From positions 8,641 through 72,640 of the forward strand of contig CAXCEI010000003.1 in NCBI GenBank assembly GCA_963981505.1: a stretch of DNA of 64,000 nucleotides, written 5' to 3'. Source of the DNA: OPU3-GD-OMZ sp001901525 (GTDB lineage: Bacteria; Pseudomonadota; Gammaproteobacteria; Methylococcales; Methylomonadaceae). Position numbers and translations under genes: made by a program. Positions 8,777-17,390 of this stretch are shown here, one piece after another. Each line of letters opens with the position of its first letter. Position 1 is the stretch's first letter. The notes under the pieces were generated by a model, which saw only the letters and a program-made list of their open reading frames with translations, ran no database searches and was not told the origin of the DNA.

Positions 8777-9408
8777 AATTTGGGTTATTTCTATGCGATC
8801 AATCATGGTGATATTCAATTTATTGCTGATGGAGACAGTACCACTGAAGGCTATTTTAAAAATATTGGTCAAACGCGGCGTTATGGTGTTGAGACCGGAT
8901 CGAATATCGAAGCTTGTTCAGTACGCTGGATGACTGGGCTTTAACGGTAAATTATAGCTACCTGAGAGCGCAATATTTAGACAGTTATACGATTCATGAT
9001 CCTAGAGTCGGGGGTGAGGATTTAGGTAGCGTTTCGGTTAACCCGGGTGATCGAATGACCGGTATGCCGGAACATATATTTAAGGCAAGTTTGGGTGTGC
9101 GTTTATGGACGCAGTGGGATTTAACCTTGGATGGGCAATACAGCGGAGACCAATTCTATCGCGGCGATGAATCTAATATTATGGACCGATTAGGAGGCTA
9201 TTGGTTATTTAATTTTAGAACAAAATATAGACTGACTGATAATATTGAATTGTTTGGTAAAGTTAATAATATTTTGGGTCGAAAATATAAAACTTTTGGT
9301 ACCTTTGCCGATACCGATGAGGTATTAGGCGATAATTATAGCAATCGCCGTTTTGTTGCTCCGGGAACACCTCGAGAAGCATTTATTGGCATTAAAGTCA
9401 GTTATTAA
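8777..9408 (+). pseudogene. truncated, frameshifted second copy of the TonB-dependent receptor 3' end
   Basis: This stretch encodes the last approx. 210 residues of a paralogue of the upstream receptor. Homology begins at about 8777 (NLGYFYAINHGDIQF, matching NLGYFHAANHDDIQF), directly after a TGA. It continues to about 8906, where roughly seven bases are missing relative to the intact copy and the frame shifts. From 8914 an open frame of 164 residues runs to the C-terminus (AFIGIKVSY). Signal peptide, plug and most of the barrel are absent, so it cannot form a receptor. The divergence is spread along the copy and includes many silent changes, which suggests an old duplication under past selection. 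It could still serve as a donor for gene conversion of the intact copy. Confidence 0.88.
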
Positions 9409-9478
9409 TGCCAATATCTATTTTTTAGGCTGCGGCATCCTAAATTAGCCTAAGGTATTGGGTGTGAGTAATAAGGGG

Positions 9479-9793
9479 TTATATTTCTAAATCCCTTTTA
9501 TTATAACCGCCGGCGATTAAAGCTTGCATCCATTTCGGTGTTAACCCGCGTCCTGACCAGGTTTGACTCGGGTCTTCAGGGTTATGGTATTTAGCAGCAA
9601 TTTTAGAATTTTTAGTGGGATTTTTTTTGGCATCGCCTTTAATTTCTATTGACAGATTAATCGATGCTGCGAGTGATTTGATTTCAGCGATGACCTCTTT
9701 ACGTTTATTGTTTTTCTTTTCAATAAGGGTTTGTTGTGCTTGGGCAATAACAGATTCTAATTCTTCTTCTGAAAGATTATCATAATCAGGCAT
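9479..9793 (-). CDS. H-NS family nucleoid-associated protein
   Basis: A 104-residue protein with a charged, helical N-terminal oligomerisation region (about residues 1-50) and a C-terminal H-NS/HvrA-type DNA-binding motif, TWSGRGLTPKWMQAL, preceded by YHNPEDPSQ. These proteins bind AT-rich, curved DNA and often silence acquired genes. It is a shorter member of the family, and it lies next to the receptor duplication. A good promoter precedes it in an AT-rich spacer. Target genes are unknown. Confidence 0.93.
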   Translation of the reverse strand: MPDYDNLSEEELESVIAQAQQTLIEKKNNKRKEVIAEIKSLAASINLSIEIKGDAKKNPTKNSKIAAKYHNPEDPSQTWSGRGLTPKWMQALIAGGYNKRDLEI

Positions 9794-9831
9794 TATATTG
9801 TCCTTGTTAGTATGGGTAAGAATATAAAATT

Positions 9832-9859
9832 ATTATAATAACCATTAATGCAATAACAA
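9832..9859 (-). promoter_or_regulatory. sigma-70 promoter for the H-NS-like gene
   Basis: Read on the minus strand, TTGTTA (9859-9854) is followed after 16 bases by a perfect TATAAT (9837-9832), about 40 bases upstream of the start at 9793. The -10 sits inside a 12-base palindrome, TTATTATAATAA (9830-9841), in a very AT-rich spacer. H-NS proteins often bind their own AT-rich promoters, so autoregulation is plausible. Confidence 0.6.
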
Positions 9860-9887
9860 GAAATAATTATTATTAAAGTATGCGTTA

Positions 9888-11348
9888 TTAACGGCCGAGT
9901 TTGAGAATTCTCTCTTCTTCTATAAAAAAGGCCAGTCGTTGATCTAAAATAGCGTGCTGATAAAAATTAATACCGGTGAAATTTTTGGCGGTTTTAATAT
10001 GTTCTATGGCTTTCTCGGTACGTCCGGTTAAATAATAATATTCAGCAAGATAACGGTAAGACTCTATAGGTTGTTGGAGTTTGCCGTAGGCTTGGGCTAA
10101 TAAGTGGTAGATTTTTGGGTTTTGTCTGTCGGAGTGAATGAGTGGCAGTATTTCTTGGCGTGCTTGTTGTGCTTGCCCCGTTTTAATGAGAGTGGAAAGG
10201 TACAGGGTCGATAAAGGCGTATAGTTAGGGAAGCGTTGGCGTGCTTTTTTGAGTATGGCCAACGCCTCAGGGTAGTGACGTGACTCGGTGGCAGTTTCAG
10301 CTAACGCAATGTGTAGGGTGGGTTTTTCGGGCAGCGTCTTCTGTAGTTTGCTAAAGATCTTTTGCGCTTCCTTGAAGTGTTGTTGTTTCAGCGCGACCCA
10401 GCCTAGGCCGTAGTTGGCAATGGCACGTTGCTCGGGTGTTCCTTGCTCGGTTAAGGTTAGAAAATAACGGCGGGTCGCGTCGAGGTTTTTTGAGCCTAAA
10501 ACCCGCAATTTAGTACGGATAGTGCGGTAAGTAAAAGAATCGGGGTAGTGGCGATAGGGTTGTTTTTCAGCACGATTTCGGGTGTCGGAAATACGGGACG
10601 CAGTGACCGGATGGGTGCGTAGAAATTCTGGAACAGCTTGACCATAATAGCGGCTGTTTTGTTGGAGACGCTCAAAAAAAGTAGGCATTCCGTTGGGGTC
10701 AAAGTCTGCTTTAACCAGCGTTTGCATGCCGACACGGTCAGCTTCTTGTTCATTTGAGCGGGTAAAGTTAATACGTTGCTGCATTGAATTAGCTTGCACG
10801 GCTAAAAGGGCGGCTTGACCCAGTTCAGGCGATTGGGAACCAATCAGGATGGCGGCCAGAGTAGCGGCAGCGGTCGGGAGTGATAATTGGCTGGCCGCTT
10901 CAAAGGCGCGGTAAAGGTGGCGTTGCGTGACGTGAGCGATTTCATGTGAAATAACTGAGGCCAGTTCACTTTCAGACTCCGTTGCCAGTATGAGGCCGGA
11001 ATTAATGCCAATATAGCCGCCGGGTCCGGCAAAAGCATTTAAGTTTTTATCAATGACCACAAAAAAATGAAAAGGGCTTTGTTGTGGGTCGGCGTGGGCG
11101 GCGAGTTTATGCCCTATTGATTGAATATAAGATTGGACCTCAAGGTCCTGATTAATCGTCAATTGTCGGTGTATATTGCGGAAAAAGGCATTACCCAGTT
11201 CTTTTTCTTCGCGTGGGGAAATGAAAGTGCCGGTAGAGTCGCTAATATCGGGGAGTTCAATATCGTCGCTTACTTCAGCAATAAGACGGTTAGAGACCAA
11301 ACACAAAAAAATAGCAAAGCAGGCTGATAAGATGCTAAGTTTTTGCAT
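9888..11348 (-). CDS. bepA: periplasmic M48 metalloprotease with TPR domain (BepA-like)
   Basis: A 486-residue protein with a signal peptide (residues 1-24), an M48 zinc protease domain and C-terminal tetratricopeptide repeats at about residues 300-450. The zinc site is complete: HEIAH at 135-139 and the distal Glu202 in NEQEAD. Length and domain order match E. coli BepA (YfgC), which acts in the periplasm on stalled LptD and BamA assembly substrates. The TPR domain would bind the BAM complex. Transcription would continue toward the H-NS-like gene, though the latter has its own promoter. Confidence 0.93.
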   Translation of the reverse strand: MQKLSILSACFAIFLCLVSNRLIAEVSDDIELPDISDSTGTFISPREEKELGNAFFRNIHRQLTINQDLEVQSYIQSIGHKLAAHADPQQSPFHFFVVIDKNLNAFAGPGGYIGINSGLILATESESELASVISHEIAHVTQRHLYRAFEAASQLSLPTAAATLAAILIGSQSPELGQAALLAVQANSMQQRINFTRSNEQEADRVGMQTLVKADFDPNGMPTFFERLQQNSRYYGQAVPEFLRTHPVTASRISDTRNRAEKQPYRHYPDSFTYRTIRTKLRVLGSKNLDATRRYFLTLTEQGTPEQRAIANYGLGWVALKQQHFKEAQKIFSKLQKTLPEKPTLHIALAETATESRHYPEALAILKKARQRFPNYTPLSTLYLSTLIKTGQAQQARQEILPLIHSDRQNPKIYHLLAQAYGKLQQPIESYRYLAEYYYLTGRTEKAIEHIKTAKNFTGINFYQHAILDQRLAFFIEEERILKLGR

Positions 11349-11422
11349 TCAGTGAGTGGGCTGTTTTTAGAGCAGTGCTATGGCAGTTACTTACATTGTG
11401 TTTGGACAAAACATAACGGCGA

Positions 11423-11593
11423 TTAAGGCATTAATTCAAACAGGCTTTTATCGACACCGCAGTCAGGACAGGTCCAGTCTTCGGGGATGTCTGCCCATAA
11501 AGTACCCGGGGCAATGTTGGTGTCAGGATCGCCGAGTGCTTCATCGTAGATATGGTCACAAACGGTACAAATATATTTTTGGTAATTTGCCAT
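11423..11593 (-). CDS. rubredoxin
   Basis: A 56-residue protein translated from an ATG at 11593. The four iron ligands are present as CTVC (Cys9, Cys12) and CPDC (Cys42, Cys45), with the typical core residues YDEALGDP and [11 protein letters not shown] between them. Rubredoxins are small one-iron electron carriers, in aerobes often paired with alkane or rubredoxin reductases or with oxidative-stress enzymes. A plausible Shine-Dalgarno (GAGG on the minus strand) lies a few bases upstream. No reductase partner is adjacent. Confidence 0.95.
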   Translation of the reverse strand: MANYQKYICTVCDHIYDEALGDPDTNIAPGTLWADIPEDWTCPDCGVDKSLFELMP

Positions 11594-11744
11594 AGCCAGT
11601 TCCTCAGTTTAAATGTTGCGGTTAGTTCTGGGAAGTCTAAAGCAACTGACTGGGGAGCGCAAATAGGGGTGCGGTTCTGCTAAAGGGTCTGGCTGATAAC
11701 TAATTACCTATGACAACCGTGTTGGTTATGCACTTGGTGCATAA

Positions 11745-11778
11745 TTGACTTACTCGTAGGCTGAGGATGTAATATAAT
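11745..11778 (+). promoter_or_regulatory. probable promoter of the aceEF operon
   Basis: TTGACT (11745-11750) lies upstream of the overlapping -10 candidates TGTAAT (11769-11774, 18-base spacing) and TATAAT (11773-11778, 22-base spacing). The leader to the aceE start is about 75 bases. The -10 choice is uncertain. Confidence 0.45.
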
Positions 11779-11855
11779 GGCAGAGTTTTTGTTAAGTAAG
11801 ATGCAGATTAACGACGTTAATCTAAGTTATTTAAGTCTTTTAGGAAGGGCGCTAG

Positions 11856-14534
11856 ATGAATGATCAGATGAATAAGCAAAGTTTTAATGAGGGTGATGTT
11901 GATCCTATTGAAACCCAAGAGTGGATCGACTCACTGAAGGTCGTTTTAGAAAAAGAAGGCCATGAACGGGCGCACTTTTTGATTGAACAATTAGTTGAGG
12001 TGACGCGGCATTCCGGCTGGGACATCCCTTTTAGTGCCAATACGGCTTATGTGAATACGATACCTGTTTCCCAACAGGCTAAATTTCCAGGTGATTCGGA
12101 GTTAGAGCGAAGAATTCGTTCTTATGTACGTTGGAATGCGATGGTCATGGTGCTTAGAGCGAATAAAAGTACTAATGTCGGGGGGCATATATCAAGTTTT
12201 GCTTCGGCAGCAACCCTTTATGATGTGGGTTACAACCATTTTTGGCGGGCGCCGTCAGAAGGTCATGGCGGTGACATGATCTTTGTGCAAGGTCATTCGG
12301 CGCCTGGGAGTTATTCAAGAGCCTTTATGTTAGGCCGATTAACGGAAGCGCAAATGGATAGTTTTCGTCAAGAAGTCGACGGGGATGGTTTATCGTCTTA
12401 CCCGCACCCTTGGTTAATGCCTGATTTCTGGCAGTTTCCGACGGTTTCAATGGGCTTAGGACCCATTATGGCTATTTATCAAGCGCGTTTTATGCGTTAT
12501 ATGGAAGACCGTGGTTTTGCTAAGACCCACAACCGTAAAGTGTGGGCTTTTTTAGGGGACGGTGAAACGGACGAGCCAGAATCTCTGGGCGCTATTGGAA
12601 TGGCGGGTCGTGAAAAATTAGATAATTTGATTTTTGTGATTAATTGTAATTTACAACGCCTCGACGGTCCTGTGCGTGGTAACGGTAAAATTATTCAGGA
12701 GTTAGAGAGTTCTTTTCGTGGTGCGGGTTGGAATGTTATCAAGTTGGTTTGGGGCGATCGTTGGGATGCGCTGCTGCAACGCGATACCGAAGGGTTATTA
12801 GCCAAACGTATGATGGATTGCGTTGATGGCGATTATCAGACTTTTAAGTCTAAAGATGGCGCTTATGTGCGTGAGCATTTCTTTAATACGCCTGAATTAG
12901 CCGCGATGGTTGCTGATTTTTCAGACCGTGATATTTGGGAATTAAACCGAGGCGGGCATGACGTTTTTAAGGTTTATGCGGCCTATCATGCGGCTGTTAA
13001 TCACAGTGGTCAACCGACGGTTATTTTGAGTAAAACCGTTAAAGGTTACGGGATGGGTGACTCGGGTGAGGCGCAAAATATTTCTCACCAGCAAAAGAAG
13101 ATGAGTCTTGATTCTTTGAAACACTTCAGGGATCGTTTTGAATTGCCGTTATCAGATGAGGACATTGAGCAATTACCTTATTTGAAATTTGCAGATAATT
13201 CAAAAGAATTGGACTATATGCGTGGGCATCGTGAGTCGTTGGGCGGGTATTTGCCCGCGCGTCGTGAAAAGGCTGAGTCCTTAACAATCCCACAACTCAG
13301 TGACTTTGACGCTGTTTTAAAAGGTACCGGTGAAAAGAGTGAGATTTCAACAACCATGGCGTTTGTTAGAATTCTTAATATTCTTATTAGGAATAAAACA
13401 ATTGGTCGCCGGGTTGTTCCGATTGTCCCAGATGAATCGCGGACTTTTGGTATGGAAGGGATGTTTCGTCAGTTGGGAATCTGGTCGCAAGTCGGACAGC
13501 TATACACGCCGCAAGATGCTGGGCAGTTGATGTTTTATAAGGAAGATAAATCAGGTCAGGTATTGCAAGAAGGTATTAATGAAGCCGGTGGTATGAGTGA
13601 TTGGATTGCCGCGGGGAGTGCTTATTCGACCCATGGCGTACCGATGATTCCTTTTTACATTTTTTATTCGATGTTTGGCTTTCAACGCGTGGGTGATTTA
13701 ATTTGGGCGGCGGCCGACCAGCGTTGCCGTGGTTTCTTAGTCGGTGGAACAGCCGGACGAACAACGCTTAATGGGGAAGGGTTGCAGCACGGTGATGGCC
13801 ATAGTCATCTTATCTCTGCTACTGTTCCTAATTGTATTTCATATGATCCGACCTTTAGCTATGAAATGGCCGTTATTATTCAAGACGGTCTGCGCCGGAT
13901 GTATGAAGATCAGGAAGATGTCTTTTATTATATTACTGCCATGAATGAAAATCATCTGCACCCAGCTATACCAGAGGGCGCAGAGGCGGATATCATCAAA
14001 GGAATGTATTTGTTTAAAGCGGGTGAAGAAACCCGGGGACCTCGGGTACAACTGTTAGGGTCAGGGGTTATTTTTCTTGAAATTGTAGCCGCTGCCGAGT
14101 TATTAAGAGATGACTGGGGCGTTGAGTCAGATCTTTGGAGTTGCCCAAGTTTTACCGAATTAGCCCGTGAGGCATACAGTTGTGAGCGTTGGAACCGGTT
14201 GCACCCACAACAAGATAAACGTCGCTCGCATGTCGCGCAATGCTTGGAAGGCAGGGCGGGTCCGGTTGTTGCCTCAACGGATTATATGCGTTCTTTTGCC
14301 GAACAAATTACCCCGTATGTTTCCGCATCGTATACCGTTTTGGGCACGGATGGCTTTGGTCGTTCTGATACCCGTGAAAAATTGCGACATTTCTTTGAAG
14401 TCGATCGCTTTTTTATCACCATAACGGCATTAAAAAGCCTGATGGATCAAGGTGAAATAAATGCAAATATAGTGACTGAGGCACTTGCCAAGTATGGTAT
14501 TGGCGCTGATCTCGACGAACCCCGTTTACGTTAA
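11856..14534 (+). CDS. aceE: pyruvate dehydrogenase E1 component (homodimeric)
   Basis: An 892-residue thiamine-diphosphate enzyme that decarboxylates pyruvate and passes the acetyl group to lipoyl-E2. It is the single-chain type of gammaproteobacteria, close in length to E. coli AceE (887). The TPP motif starts at GDGETDE (residues 234-240) and ends near NCN at about 264. GHSAPGSYSRAF, SKTVKGYGMG and the C-terminal DGFGRSDTREKLR block are also present. A Shine-Dalgarno AGGAAGG precedes the ATG. aceF follows after 15 bases; the E3 gene (lpd) is not in this locus. In a methanotroph this enzyme links C3 products of formaldehyde assimilation to acetyl-CoA. Confidence 0.98.
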   Translation: MNDQMNKQSFNEGDVDPIETQEWIDSLKVVLEKEGHERAHFLIEQLVEVTRHSGWDIPFSANTAYVNTIPVSQQAKFPGDSELERRIRSYVRWNAMVMVLRANKSTNVGGHISSFASAATLYDVGYNHFWRAPSEGHGGDMIFVQGHSAPGSYSRAFMLGRLTEAQMDSFRQEVDGDGLSSYPHPWLMPDFWQFPTVSMGLGPIMAIYQARFMRYMEDRGFAKTHNRKVWAFLGDGETDEPESLGAIGMAGREKLDNLIFVINCNLQRLDGPVRGNGKIIQELESSFRGAGWNVIKLVWGDRWDALLQRDTEGLLAKRMMDCVDGDYQTFKSKDGAYVREHFFNTPELAAMVADFSDRDIWELNRGGHDVFKVYAAYHAAVNHSGQPTVILSKTVKGYGMGDSGEAQNISHQQKKMSLDSLKHFRDRFELPLSDEDIEQLPYLKFADNSKELDYMRGHRESLGGYLPARREKAESLTIPQLSDFDAVLKGTGEKSEISTTMAFVRILNILIRNKTIGRRVVPIVPDESRTFGMEGMFRQLGIWSQVGQLYTPQDAGQLMFYKEDKSGQVLQEGINEAGGMSDWIAAGSAYSTHGVPMIPFYIFYSMFGFQRVGDLIWAAADQRCRGFLVGGTAGRTTLNGEGLQHGDGHSHLISATVPNCISYDPTFSYEMAVIIQDGLRRMYEDQEDVFYYITAMNENHLHPAIPEGAEADIIKGMYLFKAGEETRGPRVQLLGSGVIFLEIVAAAELLRDDWGVESDLWSCPSFTELAREAYSCERWNRLHPQQDKRRSHVAQCLEGRAGPVVASTDYMRSFAEQITPYVSASYTVLGTDGFGRSDTREKLRHFFEVDRFFITITALKSLMDQGEINANIVTEALAKYGIGADLDEPRLR

Positions 14535-14549
14535 GGAGTTGTTGATAAC

Positions 14550-16193
14550 ATGACTGATTTAATTGAAGTAAAAGTTCCCGATCTGGGCGGTGCCAGCGAT
14601 ATCGAAGTGATTGAAGTTTTGGTGGGTCCTGGCGATGTCATTGAGCTTGAGCAAACGTTGGTGGTTATGGAAGGTGATAAAGCGACCATGGATCTTCCTG
14701 CCAGTGCCGCTGGCACGGTCGTCGAGGTTAAAGTGAGTGTCGGCGATAGCGTTTCTGAAGGGTCTTTGATTGTGACGTTAACTGCTGAAGTCGGGGCGGC
14801 GGTTGAAGAGGAAGCGGTTGCCGTTGTAGCAGAAGCAGTTGTCTCATCTGCGCCGGTAGAGGAAAAAGAAGCGCCCGTTCCGAGCCAGCCCGGTACTGTG
14901 CATGATTTGATTGAAGTCAAAGTGCCCGATCTGGGCGGTGCCAGCGATGTCGAAGTGATTGAGGTATTGATTAATGCGGGTGATGTGATTGAACTAGAAC
15001 AAACCTTGGTGGTTATGGAAGGCGATAAAGCCACCATGGATCTTCCCGCCAGTGCCGCGGGCACGGTGGTCGATGTTAAAGTGGCCGTAGGCGATAGTGT
15101 TTCCGAAGGTTCTTTGATTGTGACGTTAATGACTGGTGAGGCGAGTGCACCGTCGAAATCGGCGCTAGAGGAAAGTAGCGCGCCGGCATCAGAGGCAGTT
15201 GCCAAGCCGGTGAAGGCACCACAGCCAACACCTGTGGCTGCTAAAACTGAAATAAGTACAGCCGTTAGTGGGGGAAGTATGGTTCATGCAACCCCATCGG
15301 TACGTCGTTTTGCCCGTGAGCTGGGTGTTGATTTATCGTTAATTTCGCAAGGCAGTGGGCGTAAAGGGCGTATTCTGAAAGATGACGTTTCGCGTCATGT
15401 TAAAAAGGTGATGACTGCAGTGCCGGTCACTAGTGTAAAGACCGTACCGGGCAATGGGGCTATTCCTGCGATTCCGGCAGTTGATTTCAGTCAATTTGGT
15501 GAAATTGAAGAGCAAAAATTAAGTAAGATAAAGCGTCTTACCGGTGTTAATTTATCGCGTGTTTGGCTCAATTTGCCGATGGTGACGCATCATGATGAAG
15601 CTGATATTACCGAGATGGAAATCTTTAGAAAGTCCCTGAAAGGGAGTGCCGAGAAAGAGGGCTTAAAAGTAACGGGTTTAGGTTTTATGCTGAAGGCTGT
15701 TGCGGCGGCTTTGAAACAATACCCGCAGTTTAACAGTTCATTGTCACCTGATGGTGAGCGTTTGATTTTAAAGAAATATTACAATATTGGTATTGCGGTT
15801 GATACGCCTAAAGGATTGGTCGTACCGGTTCTAAAAGATGTTGATAAAAAGAGTCTGTTTGAACTTTCTGCTGAAATGTTTGAGTTGGGTGTTAAAGCGA
15901 GAGAAGGGAAGTTACGTCCTGCTGAAATGCAAGGCGGCTGTATGACGATCTCTAATTTAGGGGGCATTGGCGGTACGGCATTTACCCCGATTGTTAATGC
16001 GCCAGAGGTGGCTATTTTAGGGGCGACCCGTTCGCAAATGAAACCGGTTTGGAATGGTTCTGAATTTGAGCCTAGACTTATGATGCCTTTAGATATGTCT
16101 TATGATCACCGGGTTATTGACGGTGCTGATGCGGCGCGGTTTATGCGGACTATTGTTGCCTTATTGACGGATGTTCGATTGTTGTTGGTATAG
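14550..16193 (+). CDS. aceF: dihydrolipoamide acetyltransferase, E2 of pyruvate dehydrogenase
   Basis: A 547-residue E2 core subunit. It has two N-terminal lipoyl domains (about residues 1-78 and 118-195) with lipoyl lysines Lys44 and Lys160 in GDKATMD, Ala/Pro/Glu-rich linkers, a peripheral subunit-binding domain at about 246-288 (TPSVRRFARELGVDL), and a catalytic acyltransferase domain ending in DHRVIDGADAARF with His520 and Asp524. E. coli AceF has three lipoyl domains; two are common elsewhere. The lipoyl-domain DNA is nearly duplicated. aceE lies 15 bases upstream, so the two genes form one operon. Confidence 0.98.
   Translation: MTDLIEVKVPDLGGASDIEVIEVLVGPGDVIELEQTLVVMEGDKATMDLPASAAGTVVEVKVSVGDSVSEGSLIVTLTAEVGAAVEEEAVAVVAEAVVSSAPVEEKEAPVPSQPGTVHDLIEVKVPDLGGASDVEVIEVLINAGDVIELEQTLVVMEGDKATMDLPASAAGTVVDVKVAVGDSVSEGSLIVTLMTGEASAPSKSALEESSAPASEAVAKPVKAPQPTPVAAKTEISTAVSGGSMVHATPSVRRFARELGVDLSLISQGSGRKGRILKDDVSRHVKKVMTAVPVTSVKTVPGNGAIPAIPAVDFSQFGEIEEQKLSKIKRLTGVNLSRVWLNLPMVTHHDEADITEMEIFRKSLKGSAEKEGLKVTGLGFMLKAVAAALKQYPQFNSSLSPDGERLILKKYYNIGIAVDTPKGLVVPVLKDVDKKSLFELSAEMFELGVKAREGKLRPAEMQGGCMTISNLGGIGGTAFTPIVNAPEVAILGATRSQMKPVWNGSEFEPRLMMPLDMSYDHRVIDGADAARFMRTIVALLTDVRLLLV
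14553..15137 (+). repeat. direct duplication encoding the two lipoyl domains of aceF
   Basis: About 237 bases at 14553-14789 recur at 14901-15137, offset by 348 bases (116 codons). Many runs are identical at DNA level, including stretches around GACCTGGGCGG-like and the lipoyl-lysine codons. Silent identity higher than protein constraint requires points to recent duplication or gene conversion between the two domains. Confidence 0.8.
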
Positions 16194-16279
16194 TCTGTTG
16201 CGGTCACTATTTCTCAGCTATTTTTTGGTTCTCAGTTGTGAGCAAGTTGCTGTTAAAACAGTCGGAGCGGCGCTAGCGC

Positions 16280-16675
16280 ATGAAATTTGCCGTACAGATT
16301 AACGGTAGTCCCTATGCGGGTCCTGCCGGCGAAATGGCTTATCAGTTTGTAGTGGCAGCGCTTTCTGCAGGCCATACTGTTTTACAAATATTTTTCTATT
16401 TTGATGGTATTTATCATGGTTTAGCGGCACAAATGCCGCCCGGTGATGAGCGTCAATTTACCCATCGTTGGCGTCAGTTAGCCCTGCAAAACAATATTGA
16501 TTTAGTTATTTGTATTTCTGCCGCGCAGCGACGTGGGCTGTTGTCTTTAGAAGAGTCAAAGCGTCAAAACAGAGCCAATCAGGATTTGGCTCCCGGTTTT
16601 CGTATTTCTGGGCTGGGTCAGTTGGTTGAGGCGACTATTAACGCCGATCGATTTATTGTTTTTCCTGGGTCATGA
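16280..16675 (+). CDS. tusD: sulfur-relay protein TusD/DsrE
   Basis: A 131-residue DsrE-fold protein. The conserved cysteine that carries the persulfide is Cys78, in VICISAAQRRGL, as in E. coli TusD. TusD takes sulfur from TusA and passes it via TusE to MnmA for 2-thiouridine at the tRNA wobble position; the dsrE homologue acts in sulfur oxidation in other organisms. There are no dsrAB genes here, so the Tus role is favoured. It overlaps tusC by four bases. No tusB follows. Confidence 0.92.
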   Translation: MKFAVQINGSPYAGPAGEMAYQFVVAALSAGHTVLQIFFYFDGIYHGLAAQMPPGDERQFTHRWRQLALQNNIDLVICISAAQRRGLLSLEESKRQNRANQDLAPGFRISGLGQLVEATINADRFIVFPGS

Positions 16676-17028
16676 AGAGATACTTGGTTGTTATGAGCCA
16701 CCCCCCGCATGGTAGTATTCATGTTCAAGAACAGCTCGATGTTATTTTAACGATGGCCGCTTTTGACCGTTCGGTGAGCTTATTGTTTTTGGATGAGGGC
16801 GTTTTTCAGTTGTTACGCGGGCAAACAGCCCAGCAGTACCTGCATAAAGAAACCGTCGCTATTTTTGATGCGTTGGCGCTTTATGATATCGATGATCTGT
16901 GGGTTGAAACGGAATCGTTAATGGAAAAAGGGCTTTCTCTAGGGCAGTTAACTTTACCGGTTAAGCCGATTGCCCGGTCAGGAATTAATGCTTTAATGTC
17001 AGGATTTAATGTCATTTTAGGGGCTTAG
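16672..17028 (+). CDS. tusC: sulfur-relay protein TusC/DsrF
   Basis: A 118-residue DsrF/TusC homologue (SHPPHGSIHVQEQLDVILTMAAFD near the start, DDLWVETESLMEKG in the C-terminal half). It is a structural partner in the TusBCD hexamer and lacks a catalytic cysteine, as expected for TusC. Start overlaps the tusD stop by four bases. The first motif, split for clarity, begins SHPPHGS and contains the MAAFD helix end. The gene that follows is not tusB but a YkgJ-like protein. Confidence 0.9.
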   Translation: MKRYLVVMSHPPHGSIHVQEQLDVILTMAAFDRSVSLLFLDEGVFQLLRGQTAQQYLHKETVAIFDALALYDIDDLWVETESLMEKGLSLGQLTLPVKPIARSGINALMSGFNVILGA

Positions 17029-17029
17029 T

Positions 17030-17281
17030 GTGGAGTGTCGGGTGGGTTGTGGTGCGTGTTGTATTGCCCCGTCTATTAGCTCACCTATTCTAGGGATGCC
17101 AGACGGTAAACCGGCCGGGATTCGGTGTTTTCAATTGACAGAGAATAATCAGTGTAAGCTATTTGGTACGCCTGAGCGCCCTGCGGTCTGTAGTGATTTT
17201 AATGCGGTTGTTGATGTCTGTGGTCATGATGACCAGCAGGCATTGGCGTTGATAGCAACGTTAGAGACGCTAACGGGGTAA
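17030..17281 (+). CDS. YkgJ-family cysteine-cluster protein
   Basis: An 83-residue protein translated from a GTG one base after the tusC stop. It begins ECRVGCGACC and continues PSISSPILGMPDGKPAG, IRCFQL, QCKLFG, RPAVCSDF and DVCG, giving eight cysteines in the pattern of the YkgJ/zinc- or iron-chelating CxxCxxCC family. E. coli YkgJ has the same length and motif order. Its biochemical role is not known. Sitting directly behind tusDC, in the place of tusB, suggests a connection with the sulfur relay, which is an inference. Confidence 0.85.
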   Translation: MECRVGCGACCIAPSISSPILGMPDGKPAGIRCFQLTENNQCKLFGTPERPAVCSDFNAVVDVCGHDDQQALALIATLETLTG

Positions 17282-17324
17282 TTGCTCGCGGCTATCTGTC
17301 TTTGCTAGTTAAAATACCGGTTAT

Positions 17325-17360
17325 AAAAAAAGGGTGGCTGAAATCAGCCACCCTTTTTTT
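17325..17360. terminator. bidirectional Rho-independent terminator
   Basis: A perfect GGGTGGCTG/CAGCCACCC stem with a short loop is flanked by A and T runs on both sides. It separates the convergent tusD-tusC-ykgJ-like and EF-G transcripts and should stop both. Confidence 0.93.
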
Positions 17361-17390
17361 GGGTGTTAGGTTTAACTAAAAATAGCTAAC

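Noticed and set aside
11380..11595. 71-residue plus-strand frame upstream of aceE
   Set aside because: It is antisense to the rubredoxin gene, whose four cysteines and core match the family.
14531..15205. 224-residue Ser/Thr-rich minus-strand frame inside aceF
   Set aside because: It is antisense to the lipoyl-domain region and owes its length and repeats to that sequence; aceF is clearly the real gene.
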